Shown in pieces: positions 24,350-32,485 of a stretch of 64,000 nt of DNA. The notes under the pieces were generated by a model. It worked only from the letters and a program-made list of their open reading frames with translations. It was not told the DNA's origin and did no database searches. Origin of the DNA: Nocardioides cremeus (GTDB lineage Bacteria > Actinomycetota > Actinomycetes > Propionibacteriales > Nocardioidaceae); NCBI RefSeq assembly GCF_030518195.1, contig NZ_JAULSC010000002.1, positions 243,394-307,393 of the forward strand, written 5' to 3'. How positions within the stretch are numbered: the first letter of the stretch is position 1; every line of letters begins with the position of its first letter. The position numbers were made by a program, and so were the translations under genes.

Positions 24350-24366
24350 GGTGTCGAACCGACACC
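24350..24366. promoter_or_regulatory. Perfect dyad in the mod leader
   Basis: GGTGTCG-AAC-CGACACC is a 7-bp perfect inverted repeat located 28 bp upstream of the mod start, between mod and the restored host gene. It is a candidate operator for controlling R-M expression or an RNA hairpin attenuating host read-through. No separate controller gene is present. Confidence 0.45.
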
Positions 24367-24454
24367 CTCTTCAGTGAAGTCGAGAGGCTACCTCGGGCCG
24401 TCCGCCGTCCTCGTGAGTGGATGGCGAGATCCCCCCGGTTGCCTGCTGCGGTGC

Positions 24455-25345
24455 CTAGTCGCCTGCGAGCAAGTGGTCGCACCATTCGATCAGTCGCTGA
24501 CGGATCGGCGCTCCTCGCGCTGCGAACGCCTGCTGAGCCTCCGCGTACTCGCGCTTGCCCTCGGCGGTCTCGATCCTGACAGGCGTCCACTCCTCGCCTG
24601 TCTGGTCCATGTGGATGCCGGTGAAGTCGTAGGGAGCAGCGCGCATATCGAGGATGCGGATGTCCCATGCGAGTGCGAAGGCGTCAGCCACGAGATCTGA
24701 CGAGACCATCGGGAGGAGCCTGTATGATGTCTTGTAGAGGTCCATGCCCGCGTGCAGGCAGCCCGGCTGCTCGAAGTCGGCGCGGTCGTCGACGGCGGGG
24801 GAGAGGGTGTTGAGCGGGCGGGCCGGCTCGGTGAAGAACCGGAAGGCGTCGAAGTGGCTGCAGGCGATGCGGTGCGACTCGACCACGGCGTCGGTGCCCT
24901 CGTTGCCCAGGCGCAGCGGCCAGTCGGCGTGCCGCGTCTCGTCGTCGGCGAGCCGGTAGACCATCGCCCACTCGTGCAGGCCGAAGCAGCCCAGCTGGGC
25001 CGGGCGCGCGGCCGTGGCGCGCAGCAGGCGGCGGGTGGCCTCCAGCAGCGGGCGCTGCCGCTCGACGTGCTCGGCGGTGACCGACACGAGCCCGTCGCGC
25101 TCGGCGTAGCCCCTGAGGCCCGCGTGCTCCGGCGCGTCGGCGAGCGCGGTGCCGATGCCCGGGTGCCAGCGGCGCAGCTGGGCCGGGCGCTGGGAGTAGT
25201 AGGTGAAGAGGAAGTCGTGCACCGGGTGCTTGACCCGGGCCTCGCGACGCTCCAGGTGCGGGGTCACGTAGGCGTCGACCCGGGCCGCGTGTGACGCGGC
25301 CCGCGCCTGCCACTCCTCGCGCTCGAGCACCTCCACGGGCACCAA
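24455..25345 (-). CDS. Host target gene with element-supplied 3' end (annotated elsewhere as 3-methyladenine DNA glycosylase-like)
   Basis: This 296-residue protein belongs to a family often labelled 3-methyladenine DNA glycosylase in actinobacteria, though I know of no firm biochemical proof. Family features are HPVHDFLFTYY, RPAQLRRWHPG, CFGLHEWAMVYR, HRIACSHFDAFRFF and LDMRAAPYDF. Residues 1-201 are host sequence. From the att core (DLYK) on, the coding DNA comes from the element and replaces the stranded original C-terminus at 10953-11270. The two C-termini are about 60 % identical by eye. The start is uncertain (TTG 25345, GTG 25342 or nearby), with no clear ribosome binding site. Confidence 0.8.
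   Translation of the reverse strand: MVPVEVLEREEWQARAASHAARVDAYVTPHLERREARVKHPVHDFLFTYYSQRPAQLRRWHPGIGTALADAPEHAGLRGYAERDGLVSVTAEHVERQRPLLEATRRLLRATAARPAQLGCFGLHEWAMVYRLADDETRHADWPLRLGNEGTDAVVESHRIACSHFDAFRFFTEPARPLNTLSPAVDDRADFEQPGCLHAGMDLYKTSYRLLPMVSSDLVADAFALAWDIRILDMRAAPYDFTGIHMDQTGEEWTPVRIETAEGKREYAEAQQAFAARGAPIRQRLIEWCDHLLAGD
24731..24742. other. attR core, 12-bp direct repeat
   Basis: CTTGTAGAGGTC is identical to 11259-11270. Host gene sequence lies to the right and element sequence to the left. It encodes Asp-Leu-Tyr-Lys in the minus-strand gene at 24455-25345, and the frame is preserved through the junction. Confidence 0.85.
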
Positions 25346-25368
25346 CCGTAGGTCGCTAGGGTCGGGGC

Positions 25369-26178
25369 GTGCGCATCGCGAGATTCACCACCGGCGAGGA
25401 CCCGCTCTACGGCGTGGTCACAGGCGAGATCGACGAGCTCGGGCAACCGAGCGAGGACAGCGTGGTCGTGGCCCTGGCCGGCGACCCGTTGTACGTCGGC
25501 GTCAAGCTGCTCGACCAGCAGTTCCGGCTGCCCGACGCGCGGCTGCTGGCCCCGGTGCTGCCGCGCAGCAAGGTGGTCGGCATCGGGCGCAACTACGCCG
25601 CCCACGCCGCCGAGATGGGCAACGACGTGCCCACCGAGCCGCTGATGTTCCTCAAGCCCAACACCAGCGTGGTCGGGCCCGGCGACCCGGTCTTCTACCC
25701 GCCGCAGACCCAGGACCTGCACTACGAGGGCGAGCTCGCGGTGGTCATCGGGCGGATCTGCCGCGACGTGCCGGCCGAGAAGGCCACCGACGTCATCCAC
25801 GGCTACACGATCGCCAACGACGTGACCGCCCGCGACCTCCAGCGCCGCGACGGCCACTTCACCCGCGCCAAGGGCTTCGACTCCTTCTGCCCGCTCGGGC
25901 CGTGGATCGAGACCGACCTCGACCCGCAGACCTTCAAGGACGGCGTGCGCGTGCAGACCTTCCTCAACGGCGAGGTCGTCCAGGACGGCTCGACCGCCGA
26001 CATGGTCTTCGACATCCCCGCGCTGGTCGCGCACGTCTCCAGCACCATGACGCTGCTCCCGGGCGACGTCATCCTCACCGGCACCCCCGAGGGTGTCGGT
26101 CCGATGGAGGTCGGTGACGAGGTCGAGGTCTCGATCGACGGCCTCGGCACCCTCACGAACAAGGTGGCAACCCGATGA
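25369..26178 (+). CDS. Fumarylacetoacetate hydrolase family protein
   Basis: The 269-residue protein has the FAH catalytic domain from about residue 65: GIGRNYAAHAAEMG, FLKPNTSVVGPGDPV, HYEGELAVVIGR (metal ligands Glu/Glu), GYTIANDVTARDLQ and LTGTPEGVGPMEVGD. Such enzymes cleave or decarboxylate beta-diketo acids in aromatic catabolism or act as oxaloacetate decarboxylases. The exact substrate is unknown. The GTG start at 25369 faces the host target gene across 23 bp. The stop overlaps the gltX start (ATGA). Confidence 0.85.
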   Translation: MRIARFTTGEDPLYGVVTGEIDELGQPSEDSVVVALAGDPLYVGVKLLDQQFRLPDARLLAPVLPRSKVVGIGRNYAAHAAEMGNDVPTEPLMFLKPNTSVVGPGDPVFYPPQTQDLHYEGELAVVIGRICRDVPAEKATDVIHGYTIANDVTARDLQRRDGHFTRAKGFDSFCPLGPWIETDLDPQTFKDGVRVQTFLNGEVVQDGSTADMVFDIPALVAHVSSTMTLLPGDVILTGTPEGVGPMEVGDEVEVSIDGLGTLTNKVATR

Positions 26179-27656
26179 GCACCCCCGTCCGCGTCCGCAT
26201 GGCCCCCTCCCCGACCGGCTCCCCGCACGTCGGGCTGGTCCGCACCGCGCTGTTCAACTTCGCCTTCGCCCGCCACGCGGCGCTGCAGGGCCAGGACGCC
26301 ACCTTCGTGCTGCGCATCGAGGACACCGACAAGGAGCGCTCGACCGAGGAGTCCTACCAGGCCATCCTCGACCTGTTCCGCTGGATCGGGCTCGACTGGG
26401 ACGAGGGCGTCGAGAAGGGCGGGCCCTACGGCCCCTACCGCCAGTCCGAGCGCGGCGACCTCTACCGCGACGTGCTCGCCAAGCTGGCCGCCTCCTCGCA
26501 CACCTACGAGTGCTTCTGCACCAACGAGGAGGTCGACGCGCGCCGCAAGGCCTCGGGCTCGAAGGTGATGGGCTACGACGGCTTCTGCCGCGACCTCTCC
26601 GCCGAGCAGCGCGCCGCCTTCGAGGCCGAGGGCCGCGCCCCGCTGGTGCGCTTCCGGATGCCCGAGGGCTCGATCACCTGGGACGACCTGGTGCGCGGCG
26701 ACGTCACGTTCGACACCACCCACGTGCCCGACTTCGCGCTGTGCCGCGCCAACGGCGACCCGCTCTACACGCTCACCGCGCCGGTCGACGACGCCACGAT
26801 GCACATCACCCACGTGCTGCGCGGCGAGGACCTGCTCTCCTCCACCCCGCGCCAGATCGCGCTCTTCGAGGCGCTCAAGGCGATCGGTGTCGCCGAGGAG
26901 ACCCCGGCCTACGGGCACCTGCCCTACGTGATGGGCGAGGGCAACAAGAAGCTCTCCAAGCGCGACCCGCAGGCGCACGCGCTGGCCTATCGCGACCAGG
27001 GATTCATCCCCGAGGGGCTGATGAACTACCTGGCCCTGCTGGGCTGGGCGATCGCCGCCGACCGCGACGTCTTCAGCCTCGAGGAGATGGTCGAGGCGTT
27101 CGACATCAAGGACGTCAACCCCAACCCCGCGCGCTTCGACCTCAAGAAGGCCGACGCCATCAACACCTCGCAGATGCGGCGGCTGTCGGTCGAGGAGATC
27201 ACCCACCGGGTGCTGCCGTTCCTCAAGGACGCAGGCGTGGTCGGCGACCCGGTCGGCGACGCCGACGCGCAGCTGCTGGAGCTGGCGATGCCGCTGGTCG
27301 CCGAGCGCATCAACAAGCTCACCGAGGCCCCGGCGATGCTGGGCTTCCTCTTCGTCGACGAGGCCGACTTCACCATCGACCCCGACGACGCCGCCAAGCT
27401 GCTGACCGCGGACGGGCTGGGCGTCGTGCGCGCGGCCCTCGAGGCCGTCGAGGGGCTCGAGCAGTGGTCGACCGCGGCCATCCAGGACGCCCTGCAGGCG
27501 AAGCTGGTCGAGGAGATGGGGCTCAAGCCGCGCAACGCCTTCGGGCCGGTGCGGGTGGCGATCTCGGGTCGCCGGGTCAGCCCGCCGCTCTTCGAGTCGA
27601 TGGAGCTGCTCGGGCGCGACCGGTCGCTGTCGCGGCTGCGCGGCGCGCTGGGCTGA
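26175..27656 (+). CDS. gltX: Glutamyl-tRNA synthetase
   Basis: This 493-residue class I synthetase has the HIGH-type motif in APSPTGSPHVG near residues 9-19 and the KMSKS-type motif KKLSKRDP near 257. It charges tRNA-Glu and, in actinobacteria lacking GlnRS, probably also tRNA-Gln for amidation by GatCAB. Its neighbours fit: tRNA-Gln and tRNA-Glu genes lie just downstream. It overlaps the FAH gene by 4 bp, a conserved pairing in this phylum. Confidence 0.95.
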   Translation: MSTPVRVRMAPSPTGSPHVGLVRTALFNFAFARHAALQGQDATFVLRIEDTDKERSTEESYQAILDLFRWIGLDWDEGVEKGGPYGPYRQSERGDLYRDVLAKLAASSHTYECFCTNEEVDARRKASGSKVMGYDGFCRDLSAEQRAAFEAEGRAPLVRFRMPEGSITWDDLVRGDVTFDTTHVPDFALCRANGDPLYTLTAPVDDATMHITHVLRGEDLLSSTPRQIALFEALKAIGVAEETPAYGHLPYVMGEGNKKLSKRDPQAHALAYRDQGFIPEGLMNYLALLGWAIAADRDVFSLEEMVEAFDIKDVNPNPARFDLKKADAINTSQMRRLSVEEITHRVLPFLKDAGVVGDPVGDADAQLLELAMPLVAERINKLTEAPAMLGFLFVDEADFTIDPDDAAKLLTADGLGVVRAALEAVEGLEQWSTAAIQDALQAKLVEEMGLKPRNAFGPVRVAISGRRVSPPLFESMELLGRDRSLSRLRGALG

Positions 27657-27661
27657 GGGCC

Positions 27662-28621
27662 GTGCACGTCGAGGAACGGCTGGCCTACCACCGGCTGCTG
27701 CGGGCGGCGCCGCGCCGAGGGTGGTGGATCCCCCTGGGCGTCGCCGCCCTGGGCGTGCTCTTCCTCGTCCTGCAGACGCTGATCGCGCTGGTCCTGACCC
27801 TGTCGCTGGTGCTGGGCGGGCTCACCCCCGGCGCCGCCTTCGACCGGGTCAGCGGCGTGGGGGAGGTGGCGCCGTCGTTCCTGGCGCTGGTCAACCTCGG
27901 CTGGGCGGTGACCATCCCGGTCGCGCTGGGCATCGTGTGGCTGGTCCACGGCGTACGGCCGGGGTGGCTGTCGTCGGTGGCCCGGCGGCTGCGCTGGCGC
28001 TGGATGCTGACCTGCTTCGGGCTGTCGTTCCTGGCCCTGGTGGCGACCCTGGTCGTCTCCGCGGTGGTGCCCGCCCAGGACAGCGTCGCGGTCGACGGCA
28101 GCCTCAACGAGTTCACCAGCACCACCCGCGACTTCCTGCTCGTGGTGCTGCTGCTCACGCCCCTGCAGGCGGCGGGGGAGGAGTACGCCTTCCGCGGCTA
28201 CCTGACCCAGGCCTTCGGTGGGCTGTTCGCGAACGCCCGGGTGGCGATCGTGGTCGCCGTGGTCGTGCCCGCCGTGCTCTTCGCGCTGCTGCACGGCCCG
28301 CAGGACCCGCCGATCTTCGTGGACCGCCTGGCCTTCGGCCTGGTCGCCGGCATCCTGGTGGTGCTGACGGGCGGCCTCGAGGCCGCCATCGCGATGCACG
28401 TGCTCAACAACTTCCTGGCCTTCAGCATCGCCCTGGCCTTCAGCGACATGACCACGGCCCTGAACCCCACCGGCGGCACTTGGTGGAGCCTTCCGGTCAC
28501 GCTGACCCAGAGCCTGGTCTACCTCGGCGTGGTCATGTGGTGGGCGCGGAAGCGGGGGATCGCGACCTCGGCGAGGGCCGGTGAGGTGGCCGTTTTGGCT
28601 GCTCGGCAGAGCCGCGTGTAA
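27662..28621 (+). CDS. CPBP family intramembrane metalloprotease
   Basis: The 319-residue polytopic membrane protein has about seven hydrophobic helices. The Abi/CPBP signature is present: GEEYAFRGYL (Glu-Glu and Arg) near residues 175-184, a histidine in ALLHGPQD, and HVLNNFLAF near 245. Family members act as prenyl-protein-type proteases or in bacteriocin self-immunity; the substrate here is unknown. The GTG start at 27662 lies 5 bp after gltX and was chosen because the protein proper begins there. Confidence 0.82.
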   Translation: MHVEERLAYHRLLRAAPRRGWWIPLGVAALGVLFLVLQTLIALVLTLSLVLGGLTPGAAFDRVSGVGEVAPSFLALVNLGWAVTIPVALGIVWLVHGVRPGWLSSVARRLRWRWMLTCFGLSFLALVATLVVSAVVPAQDSVAVDGSLNEFTSTTRDFLLVVLLLTPLQAAGEEYAFRGYLTQAFGGLFANARVAIVVAVVVPAVLFALLHGPQDPPIFVDRLAFGLVAGILVVLTGGLEAAIAMHVLNNFLAFSIALAFSDMTTALNPTGGTWWSLPVTLTQSLVYLGVVMWWARKRGIATSARAGEVAVLAARQSRV

Positions 28622-28673
28622 GGTTTCCACCGGTCCTGAGGGGCGCCGAGAGGCGGCCCTGAGAACCCCCCAG

Positions 28674-28745
28674 TGGGATATGGTGTAATTGGCAACACGA
28701 CTGGTTCTGGTCCAGTTATTCTAGGTTCGAGTCCTAGTATCCCAG
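28674..28745 (+). tRNA. tRNA-Gln (CUG anticodon)
   Basis: A full cloverleaf is present: acceptor TGGGATA/TATCCCA, anticodon stem ACTGG/CCAGT with loop TTCTGGT (anticodon CTG), T arm CTAGGTTCGAGTCCTAG and discriminator G. CCA is not encoded. It lies 52 bp after the CPBP gene. Confidence 0.95.
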
Positions 28746-28760
28746 CGAGCAGCGACTCTG

Positions 28761-28798
28761 TCGCGGAGCCCCGAGAACCTTCGGAGCCCCGCGATTTT
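28761..28798 (+). terminator. Terminator after tRNA-Gln
   Basis: TCGCGG (28761-28766) pairs with CCGCGA (28789-28794), with an inner CCGA/TCGG stem, followed by TTTT. Confidence 0.55.
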
Positions 28799-28871
28799 GT
28801 GCGGAAAGCCAGCTCCGGCTAGTGTTCCGCAGGTTGCTCCGGAGAGGTCGCGAGGCCGATCCGACTGCCAC

Positions 28872-28947
28872 GCCCCCGTTGTGTAGCGGCCTAGCACGCC
28901 GCCCTCTCAAGGCGGTAGCGCCGGTTCGAATCCGGTCGGGGGTACCA
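28872..28947 (+). tRNA. tRNA-Glu (CUC anticodon)
   Basis: The acceptor GCCCCCG pairs with CGGGGGT (one wobble). The anticodon stem CCGCC/GGCGG carries loop CTCTCAA (anticodon CTC), and the T arm is CCGGTTCGAATCCGG. The 3' CCA is encoded at 28945-28947. Confidence 0.95.
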
Positions 28948-28964
28948 CGCAGGAAGCACCACCC

Positions 28965-28997
28965 AGCAGGCCCCAGCCCCTCGGGCTGGGGCCTGCT
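28965..28997 (+). terminator. Strong terminator after tRNA-Glu
   Basis: AGCAGGCCCCAGCCC (28965-28979) is exactly complementary to 28983-28997, with a 3-nt loop, followed by GCGTTTCG. The 15-bp perfect stem is among the most stable in the window. Confidence 0.8.
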
Positions 28998-29007
28998 GCG
29001 TTTCGCC

Positions 29008-29096
29008 GACCCGGCCCTAATATCGCAACGACCCGGCCCGAACTTCTCGGACTCGAGAAGTTCGCGCCGGGTCGGAGCGATATCTGGGCCGGGTCA
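29008..29096. repeat. Palindromic 22-bp-period repeat, nested hairpin
   Basis: GACCCGGCCC begins at 29008 and again at 29030, 22 bp apart. Complementary copies containing CCGGGTC follow on the right, also 22 bp apart, so the whole block folds into one nested hairpin (CGAACTTCTC/GAGAAGTTCG at the tip). The last copy supplies the TGA stop (29094-29096) of the LCP gene. It is the same family as the arrays at 39.2-39.7 and 43.3-43.55 kb. Confidence 0.8.
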
Positions 29097-30344
29097 GGCG
29101 CAGAGGCCGTTGGCGAGCGCCTCCGCCCGCTCCTCCTCGGTCGGGGCGTCGTCGTCGGGCTCCGCGCTCGCGCTGGGCTCGTCGTCGGGCCCGCCGGAGG
29201 CGTCGCCGGGCGAGGCCGAGGGGTCCTTGTCGTCGCCGCCCACCGGGTCGGCGGCGTTGATCGCGCCCTCCCTCAGCGTCGGGCTGAGCGGCTTGTCGCG
29301 CTTGATGCGGGTCCAGAGCTTGTCGGCCTCGTCGGTCCACACCAGCCGGTTGGGGTCGGGCTCGTAGGCCTCGAACGGCACGCTGATGAACTTGATGTCG
29401 CTGAGCCCCGTCTCGCGGAACTGCAGCGCGAGGTCGGCCAGCCGGCTGAGGCTGTCGAGGTCGGCGTCGAGGGTCAGCGACCCAGTGGCGGCCTTGAGGA
29501 AGCCGTAGACGCGGTCGGGACGGGTCAGGGTGCCCGCCGAGACGACCTTGTTGACCATCGAGGCGATGAACGCCTGCTGGCGCTTCATCCGGCCGATGTC
29601 GGAGTTCGCCGAGAGCACCGAGCGCTCGCGCACGTACTTCAGCGCGTCCTCGCCGTCGAGCACCTGGGTGCCCGCGTCGAGGTAGATCTTGGTCTTGGGG
29701 TCGGCGACCTCCTTGGGCAGGCAGACCTCCACGCCGCCCACGGCGTCGACCATGTCGACGAAGCCGTTGAAGTCGACGGTCACGTAGTGGTCGATCAGCA
29801 CCCCGGTCAGCTGCTCCAGGGTCTGCACGGTGCAGGCCGCGCCGCCCTCGGCGAAGGCGGTGTTGAACATCGCCAGGTCCTCGCCCGGGATCACGGTGCC
29901 GTCCTCGGCCATGCAGTCGGGACGGTCGACCAGCGCGTCGCGCGGCAGCGAGACGCCGTACGCGTCCTTGCGGTCGGCCGAGACGTGGATGAGCAGCGTC
30001 GTGTCGGAGCCGCCGCCGCCCGACTCGCCGTCGATGGCGCAGCCCTCGCAGCCCCGGTCGTCGGTGCCGAGCACCAGGATGTTGAGCGGCTCCTCCGGCC
30101 CCTCGACCTCCTTCTTCTCGGGACGGTTCATCAGCTGGTCCTCGATGTCCTGGACCTCGAGGCCGGAGTCGAGCCGGTCGTAGGCCACGGCCACGGTGCC
30201 GGCGGTGAGCAGCGCCAGGCACAGCTGGCTGATCAGGACCACCCGCCACACGGTGCGGCGGTGGCGACGCTCCGCGCTCTCCCGCCGGCGGCGCCCGGGA
30301 CGCGGCGCAGGCCGGTCGGTGCTGAGGTCCTGGTCGTCGTCCAC
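29094..30344 (-). CDS. LytR-CpsA-Psr (LCP) family cell-wall ligase
   Basis: The 416-residue protein has an Arg-rich cytoplasmic N-terminus, one transmembrane helix (about residues 33-57) and an extracellular LCP domain (about 85-330). Motifs are NILVLGTDDRG, a GSDTTLLIHV strand, VSLPRDALVD and IGRMKRQQAF, whose arginines bind the lipid pyrophosphate. The C-terminal tail of about 60 residues is Ser/Asp/Pro rich. LCP enzymes attach teichoic acid, arabinogalactan or capsule polymers to peptidoglycan. The GTG at 30344 is the best start. The stop lies inside a repeat element. Confidence 0.88.
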   Translation of the reverse strand: MDDDQDLSTDRPAPRPGRRRRESAERRHRRTVWRVVLISQLCLALLTAGTVAVAYDRLDSGLEVQDIEDQLMNRPEKKEVEGPEEPLNILVLGTDDRGCEGCAIDGESGGGGSDTTLLIHVSADRKDAYGVSLPRDALVDRPDCMAEDGTVIPGEDLAMFNTAFAEGGAACTVQTLEQLTGVLIDHYVTVDFNGFVDMVDAVGGVEVCLPKEVADPKTKIYLDAGTQVLDGEDALKYVRERSVLSANSDIGRMKRQQAFIASMVNKVVSAGTLTRPDRVYGFLKAATGSLTLDADLDSLSRLADLALQFRETGLSDIKFISVPFEAYEPDPNRLVWTDEADKLWTRIKRDKPLSPTLREGAINAADPVGGDDKDPSASPGDASGGPDDEPSASAEPDDDAPTEEERAEALANGLCA

Positions 30345-30458
30345 CCGGTGATTCTCCCCGACCCGTGGTGATCTGCGCGACACCCTGGCCGTGACCGGTT
30401 CCAGGTGCCGTCCGATTCCCGCCAGTGCGTGGTGGGTGCCGTGGGGGAGGATGGGCCC

Positions 30459-31967
30459 ATGGCCGGCCTGGAGGGACTCGACGCGGACTCGTGCTACGCC
30501 GCGGTCAAGGCCCGCGACCGCCGCTTCGACGGGGTCTTCTGGACCGCGGTCCGCACGACCGGCATCTACTGCCGGCCCTCCTGCCCCGCGCGCACGCCGG
30601 CGGCGCGCAACGTCACCTTCCACCCCAGCGCCGCCGCGGCCCAGGGGGCCGGCTTCCGGGCCTGCAAGCGCTGCCTGCCCGACGCGACCCCCGGCAGCCC
30701 CGACTGGGACGTCGCGGCCGGTGCCGCGGGCCGGGCCATGCGCCTGGTCGCCGACGGGGTCGTCGACCGCGAGGGCGTCGACGGGCTGGCGCGCCGGTTG
30801 GGCTACAGCCCGCGGCACCTGACCCGGCTGCTGACGGCCGAGCTGGGGGCGGGGCCGCTGGCCCTGGCCCGCGCGCGGCGCGCCCAGACCGCCCGGGTGC
30901 TGATCGAGACCACCGACCTGCCGCTGGCCGACGTGGCCTTCGCAGCCGGCTTCGCCAGCGTGCGGCAGTTCAACGACACGATCCGCGAGGTCTACGCCCA
31001 GACCCCCGGACAGCTGCGCGGGCGCGGCAGCGGGGGAGCGCCGAGCGCCGGTGGCATCTCGCTGCGGCTCGCGGTGCGCACGCCGTTCGCCGGCCAGGCG
31101 CTGCTCGGCTTCCTGGCCTACCACCTCGTCCCGGGCGTCGAGACGGCCGGACCGGGCTGGTACGCCCGCACCCTCGACCTGCCGCACGGGCCGGGCACCG
31201 TGCGCGTCGACCTCGACCCGGCGCTCGACGAGGTTCCGGCCGGCGGGGTCGCGATGGTGGCGGCGCACTTCCAGCTCACCGACCTGCGCGACACCACCGC
31301 GGCCGTCGAGCGCGTACGCCGCCTGGTCGACGCCGACTGCGACCCGTTGCCGGTCGCCGAGCACCTGGGCGCCGACCCGGTGCTCGGGGCACTGGTGCAC
31401 CGCGTGCCGGGGCTGCGGCTGCCCGGCCAGGTCGACGGCGACGAGACGGCCGTGCGCACCGTGATCGGGCAGCAGGTCTCCGTCACCGGCGCCCGCACCG
31501 TGGGCGGACGGATCGTGGCGGCCCACGGCCGCCGGGTCGAGACGGGGCAGCCGGGCCTGACGCACCTCTTCCCCGATGCCGCGACGCTCGCCGAGGTCGA
31601 TCCCGAGACGCTCCCGATGCCGCGGGCACGCGGCCGCGCGCTGGTCGCGCTGAGCGCCGCGCTCGCCGCCGGCGACCTCGCGCTCGACCGGGGCCCCGAG
31701 CGCGACGACGTACGGGCCGCGATGGTGGCGCTGCCCGGCATCGGGCCGTGGACCGCCGACTACGTCGCGATGCGCGCCCTGGGCCACCCCGACGTGTTCC
31801 TGCCCACCGACCTGGGGGTGCGGACCGCGCTGACCCGGCTGGGCCACGACCCCGTGACCGAGATCGCCCGCGCGCCGGAGTGGAGCCCGTGGCGCTCCTA
31901 CGCACTGATGCACCTGTGGCAGACCCTGATGCCCGCCCCGCCCCGAGCAGACCCGGAGGACGACTGA
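30459..31967 (+). CDS. AdaA-AlkA fusion: methylation-responsive regulator and DNA glycosylase
   Basis: The 502-residue protein has an Ada-type zinc domain with Cys38, Cys42, Cys69 and Cys72, the same positions as in E. coli Ada. An AraC-type HTH follows (about 95-190, [14 protein letters not shown] and [14 protein letters not shown]), then an AlkA N-domain and a helix-hairpin-helix glycosylase domain ([18 protein letters not shown] and the catalytic Asp in FLPTDLG). Methyl-phosphotriester transfer to the first Cys should switch on the operon, while the C-terminus removes alkylated bases. The ATG at 30459 was chosen over an upstream frame extension. ogt follows after 1 bp. Confidence 0.9.
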   Translation: MAGLEGLDADSCYAAVKARDRRFDGVFWTAVRTTGIYCRPSCPARTPAARNVTFHPSAAAAQGAGFRACKRCLPDATPGSPDWDVAAGAAGRAMRLVADGVVDREGVDGLARRLGYSPRHLTRLLTAELGAGPLALARARRAQTARVLIETTDLPLADVAFAAGFASVRQFNDTIREVYAQTPGQLRGRGSGGAPSAGGISLRLAVRTPFAGQALLGFLAYHLVPGVETAGPGWYARTLDLPHGPGTVRVDLDPALDEVPAGGVAMVAAHFQLTDLRDTTAAVERVRRLVDADCDPLPVAEHLGADPVLGALVHRVPGLRLPGQVDGDETAVRTVIGQQVSVTGARTVGGRIVAAHGRRVETGQPGLTHLFPDAATLAEVDPETLPMPRARGRALVALSAALAAGDLALDRGPERDDVRAAMVALPGIGPWTADYVAMRALGHPDVFLPTDLGVRTALTRLGHDPVTEIARAPEWSPWRSYALMHLWQTLMPAPPRADPEDD

Positions 31968-31968
31968 G

Positions 31969-32448
31969 ATGTGGACCGAGACCGAGAGCCCGATCGGGCC
32001 GCTGCGCCTCGTCGAGCGCGACGGCGCGCTGTCGGCGGTGGAGTTCTCGCCCTACCCCGAGGCCGGTGCACCCGACCCGGGCGAGCGGGGCGACGACCAC
32101 CCGGTGCTGGTCGAGGCCGCGCGCCAGCTGGCGGCGTACTTCAACGGCGAGCTGCGCGACTTCGACCTGCCGCTGGCGCCGGTGGGCAGCGACTTCCAGC
32201 AGCGGGTCTGGGCCCAGCTGCGCACCATCGGCTACGGCGAGACCGCGTCGTACGGCGAGGTGGCGCGGGCGCTGGGCATGACCCACGCCGCCTCGCGGGC
32301 GGTCGGCCTGGCCAACGGGCGCAACCCGATCCCGGTGGTGATCCCGTGCCACCGGGTGATCGGGGCCAACGGCACGCTCACCGGGTATGCCGGCGGGCTG
32401 GAGCGCAAGCAGGTGCTGCTCGGCATCGAGCAGGACGGGTTGTTCTAG
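31969..32448 (+). CDS. ogt: O6-methylguanine-DNA methyltransferase
   Basis: The 159-residue suicide DNA repair protein has acceptor Cys127 in IPCHRVIG. The conserved TASYGEVARALG and AVGLANGRNPIPVV segments precede it. It transfers the O6-methyl or O6-alkyl group from guanine to itself. With the AdaA-AlkA gene 1 bp upstream it forms a compact adaptive-response operon. Confidence 0.93.
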   Translation: MWTETESPIGPLRLVERDGALSAVEFSPYPEAGAPDPGERGDDHPVLVEAARQLAAYFNGELRDFDLPLAPVGSDFQQRVWAQLRTIGYGETASYGEVARALGMTHAASRAVGLANGRNPIPVVIPCHRVIGANGTLTGYAGGLERKQVLLGIEQDGLF

Positions 32449-32485
32449 GTCGGTCCTGGGCCTGTCCTGGGCCCGGCGCTCGGGT

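Larger units (their letters stand above)
11259..24742. mobile_element. Integrative element, satellite-like, with Type III R-M cargo
   Basis: About 13.5 kb are bounded by the 12-bp direct repeat CTTGTAGAGGTC. The element begins with a serine integrase 41 bp inside the left end. It continues with short, overlapping plus-strand genes (HTH protein, small proteins, RecD/Dda-like helicase, HNH-like and terminase-small-subunit-like proteins) and ends with minus-strand mod-res genes and a substitute 3' end for the interrupted host gene. No capsid, tail, portal, large terminase, relaxase or TraB-type gene is present. The layout recalls phage-inducible islands, but that class is an inference. GC content and codon use differ visibly from the flanks, most in the R-M genes. 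Confidence 0.85.

Noticed and set aside
11259..24742. A complete prophage
   Set aside because: No large terminase, portal, capsid, tail or lysis gene is present, and 13.5 kb is too short.
11259..24742. An actinomycete integrative conjugative element
   Set aside because: No FtsK/TraB translocase, RepSA-type initiator, Kil-Kor system or relaxase was seen.
26093..27661. A long plus-strand frame joined to the CPBP protease
   Set aside because: The upstream part is the gltX shadow. The protease proper starts at the GTG at 27662.
28674..28947. tRNA genes as the integration site of the element
   Set aside because: They lie 4 kb outside the right end and share no repeat with the left end. The 12-bp core is in the glycosylase-like gene.
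30345..31913. N-terminal extension of the LCP protein by over 500 codons
   Set aside because: The extension is the antisense of the AdaA-AlkA gene. The GTG at 30344 precedes the basic N-terminus and membrane helix expected for LCP proteins.
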